This document shows positions 8,967 to 17,655 of a stretch of 64,000 nt of DNA, one piece after another (position 1 is the stretch's first letter; every line of letters begins with the position of its first letter). The translations under genes were made by a program, and so were the position numbers. The DNA is from Catalimonadaceae bacterium JC749 (GTDB lineage Bacteria > Bacteroidota > Bacteroidia > Cytophagales > Cyclobacteriaceae): NCBI GenBank assembly GCA_021730635.1, contig JAJNNC010000005.1, forward strand, positions 186,001 to 250,000. The letters are read 5' to 3'. The notes below the pieces were generated by a model. It was given only the letters and a program-made list of their open reading frames with translations. It did not search any database and was not told where the DNA came from.

Positions 8967-10379
8967 TTAATATGCATTTTCCTCGCCTCTTAATCCATTC
9001 CAAATGGTTTTAAGAATAATTTTTACATCCAACGAAAGACTCCAGTTTTCCAGGTACCAATTGTCATACATAACTCTCATTTCCATTAAAGAGTTATCTT
9101 TAGTTTCTCCTCTGAAACCGTTGACTTGTGCATAACCTGTGATACCAGAATGGATAAAATGTCTGATTTTGAAGTTGGTAATTATTTCAGAATATTCTTC
9201 CGTATGTTTTAACATATGAGGTCTGGGCCCAACCACAGACATATCGCCAATGAGTACGTTAAAAAACTGGGGTAGTTCATCCAAACTGGTTTTTCTTAAA
9301 AACTGACCCACTTTCGTTATACGGGAATCATTCTTAGCAGCTTGTTTGGAATCCGCTTCGGCATTGACATACATTGTCCGGAACTTGTAGCACCAAAACG
9401 GTTTTCCGTTTCTTCCTGACCTGAGCTGCTTAAAAAATATAGGTCCGGGAGAGTTTATTCTGATAGCAAGGGCCAGCGGCGGCAGGATAAAGGGAAAGAC
9501 AAAAAATAATACCAAAGAAGAAAAAGCTATGTCAAAAATTCGTTTAACCTGTCTGTTAAAAAAAAAACGCAGTGGCTCACGCCTTGGGGTGACGATAGGA
9601 ATTTTACCATCGTCAAATAAATGAGTGTCCAGTTTCTTTTGTTTCAGGCCACCCACATCCTGTACCATGCCAAAGTAGATATAATTGTCATCCGCAAACT
9701 TGGCGATTTCACGGACATACTCTACATTGTTGGGCAATGCATAGTACATTTCATCAATATTTTCCCGGATACAAAAGTCTTTGACATCCTGCAAGCTTCC
9801 CTGTAGTAGGGGGTTAATGTCCTGGCTATAAAACCTGTCATCGAAGAACCCCATGAACTTATACGCCAGGGATTTATTTTTATCAAAAAATTCGTACAGA
9901 TTTCTACCCGACTCCGTAAAACCAATCACAATTACTTTTTTGCGGTGGATATCCAGATTTCTGTAGTGCTGGTATAACCACAACAAGGCGATCTTAATAA
10001 AACTGACAATGGTAAGGCTGAGAAGGTAGGAATACCCTACGAAGCCTGCCGGATAGAAATAGGCTTCAAAACCATATAAATAAAGTGCGATAATGGAAAA
10101 ATGAAGGGCAAAGGCAAGGAAAGTACTGTAAAGAATCCGCCCTGCCTTTCCTAGATTTTCTGTTAGATACACTTCGCTGAAAAGAGCTGACACCACCCAG
10201 GCCAAGATAAAAATGGCCATCAACGAAATATAATGACTCTGCAAAGGTTGGTGAAAGCTAAAGCTTACTCCATATGCAACCTTGAAGGCAAAAGCGATCA
10301 AAAATGCATCAAAAAAAAGAAGAACAACAATTAGGGATTTAGAATAGCGACTTTTCTTCAATCTATTTAAAAAGTACAT
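8967..10379 (-). CDS. Polyprenyl-phosphate sugar phosphotransferase (WcaJ-like)
   Basis: A 470-residue enzyme that starts exopolysaccharide units by moving a sugar phosphate to undecaprenyl phosphate. It has four N-terminal membrane segments, a nucleotide-binding-like domain (KVIVIGFTESGRNLYEF), a re-entrant membrane helix and the catalytic bacterial sugar transferase domain (SGRNGKPFWCYKFRTMY, RKTSLDELPQFFNVLIGDMS, VGPRP). It is the first gene of the three-gene operon; 692 bp upstream are gene-poor. Confidence 0.92.
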   Translation of the reverse strand: MYFLNRLKKSRYSKSLIVVLLFFDAFLIAFAFKVAYGVSFSFHQPLQSHYISLMAIFILAWVVSALFSEVYLTENLGKAGRILYSTFLAFALHFSIIALYLYGFEAYFYPAGFVGYSYLLSLTIVSFIKIALLWLYQHYRNLDIHRKKVIVIGFTESGRNLYEFFDKNKSLAYKFMGFFDDRFYSQDINPLLQGSLQDVKDFCIRENIDEMYYALPNNVEYVREIAKFADDNYIYFGMVQDVGGLKQKKLDTHLFDDGKIPIVTPRREPLRFFFNRQVKRIFDIAFSSLVLFFVFPFILPPLALAIRINSPGPIFFKQLRSGRNGKPFWCYKFRTMYVNAEADSKQAAKNDSRITKVGQFLRKTSLDELPQFFNVLIGDMSVVGPRPHMLKHTEEYSEIITNFKIRHFIHSGITGYAQVNGFRGETKDNSLMEMRVMYDNWYLENWSLSLDVKIILKTIWNGLRGEENAY

Positions 10380-10620
10380 TGTCTGGTCAGTTTGTGTTTA
10401 CGCTATTTTGCTTTGTTCTATAAAATTTAGCTTAAAGTTAGTATGATTTTTATTTAATAACAAATAAAATTTAAAGAAAAAATCAATATAATTATATTTG
10501 TTCTTAGTGTAAGATATACTGGTATTTAATAAGGGTAATTAGCTGAAAATGAGAAATTAAAGTTGTAACACATCATTTATAGATTTTAGGTAGCAGCTTT
10601 ATCACAGAAAGCTTTAAATC

Positions 10621-11046
10621 TTACATTTCCATAACCTCAATAGAAATGCCATTTTTAGTGTTCAGCCAAAAAAAGTCAAATAAATTTCTCATTTCCATTA
10701 ATCCATTCATCAGATAATCAATTTTGAAAAGTTAGTTTTTTATCAAAAGTAAAAGGGTTCTTACGTAGGTGTGTCATGAAAGTTTACTATTCTCAAAATA
10801 GGAATTGCAAACAGCACATTTCAATAATTCTAATGCACCTGAAAAGTGCTCCAAGTCAAGAGAATTATGAGAGCCAAAATAAATTTTTGAGCTGTAGAAT
10901 CTGACTTACTGAGGAAATGATATATCATGAGTAATAGCAAGGATTAGCCTATCAATGGTGTCAATCGATATTCTGCCGAGATTTTTGAGGTTTTCTAAAA
11001 CATAAAACATAGCAGGAAGTTTTTCTTTCACTATTCTCCATTTTTT
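10621..11046 (-). pseudogene. Possible decayed coding sequence
   Basis: The 692-bp gap 10380-11071 has no convincing intact gene. One minus-strand frame across 10621-11046 has only three in-frame stops before its final stop, fewer than random sequence this AT-rich should have. Its translation looks protein-like (KLPAMFYVLENLKNLGRIS, LEHFSGALELLKCAVCNS, MEMRNLFDFFWLNTKNG). I recognise no family. Chance is possible. Confidence 0.2.
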
Positions 11047-11071
11047 AAAAACGATTCTAACTTTTAAAACT

Positions 11072-11299
11072 ATGACAAGAAAACACAAAGAAGGCAAAGT
11101 GGCCAGCATGATCGAGGATCAAACCGCAAAGATACCGTCTGACGTATTTTTATGGGCAGCCCTAGGCTCTATGGCTACCTCCCTCACCTTGAAACTTTTT
11201 GAAGAAGACGAAACAGCTTTATTCGTAGGACAATGGGCTGCTCCCTTCTTATTGTTAGGAATCTACAATAAGTTGGTGAAATTGGAAGGACATGATTGA
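11072..11299 (+). CDS. Small two-helix membrane protein
   Basis: A 75-residue protein, MTRKHKEGKVASMIEDQTAK then two hydrophobic segments (DVFLWAALGSMATSLTLKLF; FVGQWAAPFLLLGIYNKLV) joined by an acidic loop EEDETA. Small proteins of this layout are common in Cytophagales, but I know no function. The ATG at 11072 is preceded by an AT-rich leader. It could be an independent gene; no partner is obvious. Confidence 0.55.
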   Translation: MTRKHKEGKVASMIEDQTAKIPSDVFLWAALGSMATSLTLKLFEEDETALFVGQWAAPFLLLGIYNKLVKLEGHD

Positions 11300-11573
11300 T
11301 GGGTAAAGCGCCATAAAATTGAGGCGAACATAAGATTTCAGAAGAGGAGGCTTCGGCTTCCTTTTCATTTTGTGGGAAATGCCATTAATTCCAAGTAATT
11401 TTTACAGCTTGTAGACCTCAAAAGGTAATAGTTATCCCATACAAAACCGCATCCGTGCGATAGCCTGTATTGAATGGTTTTCACCACTGGTATGCCAAAA
11501 AGCCCGGAAAGATCAAACAATCAGATACTCAATCTGCTTAGTATTATTTTGGTATAAAAGTTTAACAGCTGTT

Positions 11574-12806
11574 TTGAAACTTAAAGAAAAGTTAACAAAA
11601 ATTCTGGGACTGAACAGAACCATACTGGCTCTGTCGTTTGCCCGTATGGCAGATGCCATGGGCAATAGCATACTGTTTATTCTCATTCCCTTGTATGTAG
11701 CCAAGCTGCCCAAAGAATATATTCATTTTTCTGTGCCGGTACTGATAGGTATTCTCATCTCTGTATATGGATTTATCAACTCATTTTGTCAGCCGCTGAT
11801 GGGTGCTTTGAGTGATAAACTGAACAAACGCAAGGTACTGATCCTGCTGGGTCTAGGCCTGATCGGGATAGGTACATTGTGTTTTGTCACAGCCAGCAAC
11901 TTTACTGAGCTTTTGCTATTCAGGTCTTTGCAGGGAGTCGGTGTAGCCTTGACCATCCCGGCCTCCCTTTCTATTATCACAGCCGTTACCAAACAAGAAT
12001 CGCGGGGTGGCTCTATGGGTGTATTTAGCACCTCCCGAATGGTAGGCTTTGCTATTGGCCCTTTAGTAGGTGGATATTTACAGGTACACTATGGCTTTGA
12101 TACGGCCTTTTATTTGGGCGCTGCCCTGATTTTCTCCTCCATGATTATGGTTTACGTTTGGGTGAAAGAAGTGAAAATTAGTCAGAGCGATGCCGGACAG
12201 CAAAGATTGAATGTGTTTGACCTTTCTTTATACAACACAGGTATTCTGACAGCCGCCCTGGCCACGTTCACCATGGCCTGTTGTTTTTCTATGGTCACTT
12301 CACTGGAAAATCAATTCAATGCCATGCTGAACATGACAGCCATAGGCTTTGGCTTTGCTTTCAGTATGGTCATGGTGGGGCGGCTTATTTTTCAATTGCC
12401 CCTGGGACATTTCTCCGATAGGTTTGGCAGAAAACCCTTCATCTTCTGGGGGTTGTTGCTCATGGCAGCCTCTACCATTTTATTGGGCGAAGTTCAGTCT
12501 ATGTTGCAACTGATCATTTTACGCCTCTTACAGGGTATCGCTGCGGCAGGCATAGCCGCACCAGCCTTTGCCCTGGCAGCTGATCTTTCCAGAAGGGGAG
12601 GCGAAGGACGACAGATGAGTATCATTACAATGGGTTTCGGACTGGGTATTGCCGTTGGACCCCTGCTGGCAGGCTTGCTGGTCAGTTTCTTTTTTAAACT
12701 TCCTTTTCTGGTGATAGGGCTGGCCGCGATGGCCAGCGCCCTTATCGTATACAAATATATGCCAGAGACCGTCCAAAAAGAGAGCAAAGCCTTGAGCAAG
12801 CCATAA
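11574..12806 (+). CDS. MFS transporter, drug-efflux type
   Basis: A 410-residue, 12-helix major facilitator protein. Motif A appears in loop 2-3 (MGALSDKLNKRKVL) and again in loop 8-9 (PLGHFSDRFGRKPF). The helix-5 region GFAIGPLVGGYL resembles motif C of drug:proton antiporters. The substrate cannot be told from sequence. The likely start is TTG at 11574; the first in-frame ATG (11646) would remove the beginning of helix 1. It converges on the gene ending at 12811 with only 4 bases between. Confidence 0.85.
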   Translation: MKLKEKLTKILGLNRTILALSFARMADAMGNSILFILIPLYVAKLPKEYIHFSVPVLIGILISVYGFINSFCQPLMGALSDKLNKRKVLILLGLGLIGIGTLCFVTASNFTELLLFRSLQGVGVALTIPASLSIITAVTKQESRGGSMGVFSTSRMVGFAIGPLVGGYLQVHYGFDTAFYLGAALIFSSMIMVYVWVKEVKISQSDAGQQRLNVFDLSLYNTGILTAALATFTMACCFSMVTSLENQFNAMLNMTAIGFGFAFSMVMVGRLIFQLPLGHFSDRFGRKPFIFWGLLLMAASTILLGEVQSMLQLIILRLLQGIAAAGIAAPAFALAADLSRRGGEGRQMSIITMGFGLGIAVGPLLAGLLVSFFFKLPFLVIGLAAMASALIVYKYMPETVQKESKALSKP

Positions 12807-12810
12807 GGGC

Positions 12811-13656
12811 TTATCCTTTTCCCAGATAACCAATCAACAATACCAGCAATGATATAACGATACCAGACCAGATGCCTTTTCTAAAAAAGCTTTTCAGAGG
12901 CAGAGATACTACTTTGCCTCCCTGGATCACCAGGTTACGGTAGTCGTTAAAGGCATAAGTGCCATCCGGTGCCGGCAAGCCATTGATCTGTACCCGGTCG
13001 CCTTCAGAAATGTTGTCATGGGCTTGTTGCTGCACTTCTATGACGATTCCCTGGAGTAACTGATATTCCCGTATGGTTAATATCCTGGCAATTCTGCTTT
13101 CCTTGACCTCAATCAACTCATTACTTTTTTTCAATTGATATTGACCGTCGGGCAGGGGTTGTCCTGCTACAAATACTTTATCACCCACACAAGGTGGGGC
13201 GTCATTGTAATCTCGGGCTACTTCAATATTGGTCTGATCGGCCAACTCAAGGGTGGTGATATTGTATTTCTTGTATCTAAGCTTTTCAAGATATTTCTTG
13301 GCATCCAGGTGAGGTATCACCTGCTCGTCTACTAAAACCAGGTATTGTTCATCTTTGGCATCTTTTTTCAAAATCATCACGGCCCGGTCGAGGTAACCAT
13401 GCTGATAGAAAAACTTTTCTGTTGGGGTATAGGAGATAAGCAGTGCTTTGGCACTGGGAACATACTCCCAATGACCTAGGGTCACCTCTCCTTTGCGAAC
13501 CAGCACCAAGGTATGATTCTTTTTAAAAATGAACCTGTCAAACTCAGAAGGCCCGTTCGATACTGTCCAGGTTTTTTCTGTGAGGATTGTAATGTTGTCC
13601 AACAAGGCACTATACCTTTTCAAATCAGGTAAAAAGCTTTGAAGATAATATTTCAT
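12811..13656 (-). CDS. Tail-anchored protein with a duplicated GD.V..G.P.PDG module, function unknown
   Basis: A 281-residue protein with no signal peptide and one C-terminal membrane helix (about 262-278), so probably tail-anchored and facing the cytoplasm. Residues 158-189 and 218-250 are two copies of a beta-rich module: GDKVFVAGQPLPDGQYQL and GDRVQINGLPAPDGTYAF. The N-terminal 150 residues are unrecognised. A candidate promoter lies in the AT-rich leader (TTTTG, 21-base spacer, TAATTTTA on the minus strand). Confidence 0.6.
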   Translation of the reverse strand: MKYYLQSFLPDLKRYSALLDNITILTEKTWTVSNGPSEFDRFIFKKNHTLVLVRKGEVTLGHWEYVPSAKALLISYTPTEKFFYQHGYLDRAVMILKKDAKDEQYLVLVDEQVIPHLDAKKYLEKLRYKKYNITTLELADQTNIEVARDYNDAPPCVGDKVFVAGQPLPDGQYQLKKSNELIEVKESRIARILTIREYQLLQGIVIEVQQQAHDNISEGDRVQINGLPAPDGTYAFNDYRNLVIQGGKVVSLPLKSFFRKGIWSGIVISLLVLLIGYLGKG

Positions 13657-13854
13657 TGTGGTATATGTTATGTAATAATATATACGTAAAATTAGAAAAA
13701 ATATATTGTTACAATCAAAATAATTTTATTTTTTATTTATATAATTTTATGACAATCATTATGGTCTTTCTGAGACACGAATAGCTGGGACTCAGGCAAT
13801 GGGTGGCAGCCCTGGGAAAGGGATGAACTCACTGACCATAATCATGACTCCTCC

Positions 13855-13866
13855 TGATTTATATCA
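13855..13866. promoter_or_regulatory. FNR/CRP-type binding site upstream of the flavodoxin gene
   Basis: TGATTTATATCA matches the TGAT-N4-ATCA core of FNR-family sites. Its centre (13860.5) is about 42 bases before the start point predicted from the TAGTTTTTG box at 13890-13898, the class II activator position. The same arrangement occurs at 17324-17389. Confidence 0.6.
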
Positions 13867-13889
13867 TTGAGCCTCTCAGGGATAGTGGT

Positions 13890-13898
13890 TAGTTTTTG
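13890..13898 (+). promoter_or_regulatory. Candidate -7 box for the flavodoxin operon
   Basis: TAGTTTTTG resembles the Bacteroidota -7 consensus TAnnTTTG with one extra base. It places +1 near 13903, about 14 bases before the ATG at 13917. No clear -33 TTTG is present, as expected of an activator-dependent promoter. Confidence 0.4.
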
Positions 13899-13916
13899 GC
13901 CTATCATAACTATCCT

Positions 13917-14465
13917 ATGAAAACCATTATTCTTTATTGTTCCCGGTATGGTACGACCGAAAAAGTAGCCCAAATGATTGCCGATAGGCTAAAGGAAGGG
14001 GCTATTCTCCTCAATCTTCATACACATCCCAAACCGTCTATCCACGGTTTTGACAGGGTAATTTTAGGTGGGTCTATTTATATGGGAAAGATTCAGAAAC
14101 AGATGCGACTTTTCTGTAAGGACTACCTGGCTTTACTGCTAGAAAAAGAGGTAGGATTGTTTATCTGTGGTCTATATCAGGATAAACAGCAGGAAGAATT
14201 TGACAATGCTTACCCACAAAGTTTGAGAGAACACAGCACGGCACAGGGCTTGTTGGGGGGTGCGTTGCAGTTTGCAAAAATGAATTTCCTGGAAAAATTT
14301 ATCGTCAAAAAGATCATGGATGCCAAGCAGGATCTTTCCCGCATTGATCAGAGAGCCATCGATGCTTTTGTGAAGCAGCTGACGCTCCATGAACATGCGG
14401 CAGGATACACAGCTGACAAACCGGGCCGTCATATCATCCTGCCTAAGTCTGGTCACCTCGAATAG
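13917..14465 (+). CDS. Flavodoxin-domain protein, HemG (protoporphyrinogen oxidase)-like
   Basis: About 182 residues. The FMN phosphate loop YCSRYGTTEKVAQ is at the start, with RVILGGSIYMGKIQKQMR and FICGLYQDKQQEEFDNAYP further on, as in menaquinone-dependent HemG, which oxidises protoporphyrinogen IX without oxygen. The ATG at 13917 begins right at the first beta strand; the longer frame opens with TTG and adds seven foreign residues. The 8-TM gene follows by 8 bases. The FNR-type site upstream fits expression at low oxygen. Other flavodoxin-like roles remain possible. Confidence 0.75.
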   Translation: MKTIILYCSRYGTTEKVAQMIADRLKEGAILLNLHTHPKPSIHGFDRVILGGSIYMGKIQKQMRLFCKDYLALLLEKEVGLFICGLYQDKQQEEFDNAYPQSLREHSTAQGLLGGALQFAKMNFLEKFIVKKIMDAKQDLSRIDQRAIDAFVKQLTLHEHAAGYTADKPGRHIILPKSGHLE

Positions 14466-14473
14466 CGTATTTC

Positions 14474-15373
14474 ATGAAAACCAGAAGCATCATAAGTCTG
14501 TTGGTCTTGGTTACCGCCCTATTGGCCTTTGTCGCTACTACCATAGGATTGTTTTCCAGTCAGGGTCCCGGTCCCTATCCTTATACTTCCATCCGTGACC
14601 AGACGGTGATGCTCTATGGAAAAGGCATCTATCAGCATATGTCAGCCACGGTAGCCATTCAGGGAATAGCCCAGGATTTCATTACATTGTGTGTGGGCAT
14701 CCCGTTGCTTTTCATTTCGCACTATTGGACCGGAAAAAATAAAGTAAAAGGAAGATTTTTGCTGGCTGGTACTTCCGGGTACTTTCTGGTAACTTATTTT
14801 TTTTACCTGACCATGAGTATGTACAATGTGCTCTTTCTGGTCTATGTGTCCCTGACCGCTACCAGCTTTTTCCTTTTTATACACACCCTGATGTCATTAA
14901 ACAAAAGATTTCTGAAAGCTTATTTTCATGAAAACCTGCCTGTTCGGTTTTTGGGCGGGTTTCTGATTTTCAATGCGGTAGCCATTGGTTTGTTATGGCT
15001 GAGTGTGATTGTACCTCCCTTGTTTCGGGGAACCATCATTCCCCTGGAGGTCGAGCATTATACAACCCTCATTGTACAGGGAGTGGATTTATCGCTTTTG
15101 TTGCCTGCCGCTTTTATATCAGGCTGGCTGCTGCTTAGAAGAAAGCCCTTGGGTTACCTGCTGGGGCCCGTTTATCTTATATTCTTATCCATCCTGATGA
15201 CCGCACTCACCACGAAGATAGTAGCCATGGCTTTTCTGGGATTACCGGTATTTCCAGCGGTAGTGATCATTCCTGTATTCAATCTTACCGCCATCCTCTG
15301 TGGCGTGATCATCATGAGAAACCTGAAGGAGAACGAACCCGGAGAGATACGTCAGTTGCACTCAATTGTCTAA
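14474..15373 (+). CDS. Eight-helix membrane protein, function unknown
   Basis: A 299-residue protein with about eight membrane segments (near 5-26, 60-82, 92-113, 117-139, 155-180, 195-217, 222-250 and 257-278) and no recognisable domain. A periplasmic-looking loop after helix 1 contains QGPGPYPYTSIRDQT. It follows the HemG-like gene by 8 bases, so it is almost certainly in the same operon and may share its low-oxygen control. Confidence 0.65.
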   Translation: MKTRSIISLLVLVTALLAFVATTIGLFSSQGPGPYPYTSIRDQTVMLYGKGIYQHMSATVAIQGIAQDFITLCVGIPLLFISHYWTGKNKVKGRFLLAGTSGYFLVTYFFYLTMSMYNVLFLVYVSLTATSFFLFIHTLMSLNKRFLKAYFHENLPVRFLGGFLIFNAVAIGLLWLSVIVPPLFRGTIIPLEVEHYTTLIVQGVDLSLLLPAAFISGWLLLRRKPLGYLLGPVYLIFLSILMTALTTKIVAMAFLGLPVFPAVVIIPVFNLTAILCGVIIMRNLKENEPGEIRQLHSIV

Positions 15374-15618
15374 AATACAATAAGTTTTATGGAGGAAAAT
15401 CTGACAATTAGTAGTAGTCCTGCCAATTCATTATCCATAAAATAGGGGGTGTTCTTCCTGAAAAGGTGCAAGGATATACCAGTACAGATTCACAAAATGT
15501 AAAACTATTTCAGAATGTTTAACTTTGATTCAACAAATGCTCGTAATCGTTGGTTTTGACAAGCGGATTCAGGAAATTAGAGAATCATATCAGCCTGAGT
15601 CTGTAAAAACTCAAGGAG

Positions 15619-16428
15619 ATGAAAATTGAAAAGATATTAATCCTGTCAGATTTCAGCGAGGTTTCTATTCACCTGCTGAACTATGGCCTGGTGATGGCCC
15701 GGTATCTGAATGCTCAGGTGTGGGTCCAACATGTCTACTACATTCCTCCCAATGTGGCGGGCGAATCCTTCATACCTGCCAATGCTTCGGAAGAATATGA
15801 GAACAATATCCATAAGGAATTCAAAGAGTTAAAAGAGAAGCTACCCTTGCTGAAAGAAAAGAAAGCGACGCTGGTGGTAAGCTATGGTAATTTAGTTGAT
15901 GAGATGAACAGGTGGATTGATCAGGAGCAGATAGACCTGGTGATTGTGAGCAATCATGGGGGAGATTTTCTGACCAATATTCTGGGTAGCAATACGGTGA
16001 AAGTGATACAGCATGCTCACTGCCCTGTATTGTCCGTGCCTGAGCATTCATCCTTCCATCCGTATCAGCGAATTGCCTGGGCTGTTGATCTAAAGCAAAT
16101 TCATCCGGGTACCTGGAATTACCTGACCACTTTTGTGCAATCCTTTCAGGCCCATCTGGATATAGTGCATGTGCGGGAAAAGAGTAAAAAATATGAGAGA
16201 CTTCCTGAAACCATGTATTCAGGTTGGCATGCTTTTCCACACCGTTTCTTTACCATCTTTTCATCGGACATTGAGAAAGGCATTGAAGAGCACATCGATA
16301 GTTATAAAAACGATTTACTGGTACTTTTGCCTCATGCGCATCCATTCTTTGATAGGCTATTCCAGAAGAGCATTACCCGTCGGGTGGCCTACCAGGCCAT
16401 GATTCCCCTGTTGACGATCCACGAATAG
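15619..16428 (+). CDS. Universal stress protein, two Usp domains
   Basis: A 269-residue tandem UspA protein. Domain 1 (about 1-143) has KILILSDFSEVS and the ATP-loop-like VSNHGGDFLTNILGSNTVKVI with HCPVLSVPE. Domain 2 is more diverged and has DLLVLLPHAHPFFDRLF in place of the glycine loop, so only the first half may bind nucleotide. An AAGGAG sequence lies just before the ATG. It converges with the other Usp gene, 9 bases apart. Confidence 0.85.
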   Translation: MKIEKILILSDFSEVSIHLLNYGLVMARYLNAQVWVQHVYYIPPNVAGESFIPANASEEYENNIHKEFKELKEKLPLLKEKKATLVVSYGNLVDEMNRWIDQEQIDLVIVSNHGGDFLTNILGSNTVKVIQHAHCPVLSVPEHSSFHPYQRIAWAVDLKQIHPGTWNYLTTFVQSFQAHLDIVHVREKSKKYERLPETMYSGWHAFPHRFFTIFSSDIEKGIEEHIDSYKNDLLVLLPHAHPFFDRLFQKSITRRVAYQAMIPLLTIHE

Positions 16429-16437
16429 GTTTTCAGC

Positions 16438-17283
16438 TTATTCCTGTTTTCTAAAACTCATGGTCCAGATCGGTCTTTGGGCATGGTTCACTATGTTTTC
16501 AGTGATACTGCCACTGAGAAGGTGGGCAATCCCTCTCCGGCCATGCGTAGCCAGCGCGATGAGATCCGCATCGATTTCATCAGCAAAATGAATAATGCCT
16601 TCTTCCTCTCCCACATCGCTGCAGGTGTGAATGGTATAATTTTCCAGCTGATGGGTTTCAGCAAAATGCCTTAATTCATTTTTTACATAAGGATCATCCA
16701 GAAAATTAGCCGTAGTATTCACCCGCAATAAATGCAGGTGTGCTCCATAGATTTGCTGGAAGGTTCTGAGGTGTTGGACAACATGGCTCTCTTCATTTTG
16801 TAAGGTTACCGCCCAGAGAATATGATCAATATGGCTCATATCCGTCCTCTCCTTGATCACCACTACGGGGCAATGGGCAAAACGTACCATGCGTTCCGCA
16901 TTGGACCCTATCAGAATTTCTTTCATACCACTGGCTCCTTTAGACCCCATCACTACCAGGTCTGCTTTCTGATGCATCAGTTCCCGGTTGATATGCTGAT
17001 AGGGCATTCCAATTTGGGTTGTATAGATCACAGCTACATCGTTGATGTGGTGTTTTCTTACTTCTTTTCTCATAAACTCCAGCGCTTCTTCCTTGGCTTT
17101 CTGAAGGTATTCCAAAGGTTCTGGAAAGGCTCGGGAGATAGGGTATTCCTGTAACCCCAAAGGATATTCAATCACGTGAAGCAACAGGAGGGAAGCTTTC
17201 CATTGCTTGGCAATCTGGTGAGCGGCTAGCAAAGCGTTTTCTGCCTGTGGGGAAAAATCGGTAGGAACAAGAATAGTTTTCAT
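16438..17283 (-). CDS. Universal stress protein, two Usp domains
   Basis: A 281-residue tandem UspA protein with good nucleotide loops in both halves: MGSKGASGMKEILIGSNAERMV and ATHGRRGIAHLLSGSITENIV, the G-2x-G-9x-G(S/T) pattern of ATP-binding Usp. It is transcribed from a promoter that looks FNR/CRP-controlled (17324-17389). It is a distant paralogue of the convergent gene at 15619-16428. Likely role: survival under low oxygen or energy stress. Confidence 0.9.
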   Translation of the reverse strand: MKTILVPTDFSPQAENALLAAHQIAKQWKASLLLLHVIEYPLGLQEYPISRAFPEPLEYLQKAKEEALEFMRKEVRKHHINDVAVIYTTQIGMPYQHINRELMHQKADLVVMGSKGASGMKEILIGSNAERMVRFAHCPVVVIKERTDMSHIDHILWAVTLQNEESHVVQHLRTFQQIYGAHLHLLRVNTTANFLDDPYVKNELRHFAETHQLENYTIHTCSDVGEEEGIIHFADEIDADLIALATHGRRGIAHLLSGSITENIVNHAQRPIWTMSFRKQE

Positions 17284-17323
17284 ATTTGATAAGATTAATC
17301 CTTTTAGGGGTGTGACTGGCTGT

Positions 17324-17331
17324 CAAAAGTA
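17324..17331 (-). promoter_or_regulatory. -7 box of the 17283 Usp gene
   Basis: On the minus strand this reads TACTTTTG, an exact TAnnTTTG match. It predicts +1 at about 17318 and a leader of about 35 bases. No good -33 element is visible; instead FNR/CRP-type sites lie upstream. Confidence 0.6.
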
Positions 17332-17354
17332 CGGTAGATGATACAAACCGTCAA

Positions 17355-17366
17355 TGATATAAATCA
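17355..17366. promoter_or_regulatory. FNR/CRP-type site, proximal
   Basis: TGATATAAATCA, a TGAT-N4-ATCA palindrome centred at 17360.5, about 42 bases upstream of the predicted Usp start point: the class II activator position. Confidence 0.6.
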
Positions 17367-17375
17367 CTATTGGCT

Positions 17376-17389
17376 CTGATTTTTATCAG
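17376..17389. promoter_or_regulatory. FNR/CRP-type site, distal
   Basis: CTGATTTTTATCAG, again TGAT-N4-ATCA, with an added C/G pair. Its centre is exactly 22 bp (two helical turns) from the proximal site. The rest of 17284-17655 shows no gene. Confidence 0.55.
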
Positions 17390-17655
17390 TACGCTCTGAG
17401 CAAACATTTTGATCGGTGTAGGGAAGAAATTTCTATTACCTCACAGGTATCGTTGGATCAATTCATAAATGTTCTTATTTTCGGGCTTTTGTAAAGTTGG
17501 AAGGGGGCTCAGAATGGTTCTTGTATCGCTCATACTATTTTTCTCTTTAGAAGGTTTTAAGAATACAAGGACATCAAACGTTGGCGCTATATATTCACAT
17601 ACTGATAAAAATTACACCTCATTGTTTAATTCTATTACTTATCTAACCTAAATGA

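Noticed and set aside
17469-17651. A 60-codon + strand frame before the DUF1080 gene
   Set aside because: Low-complexity, hydrophobic start, no family features; the sequence reads like an AT-rich leader.
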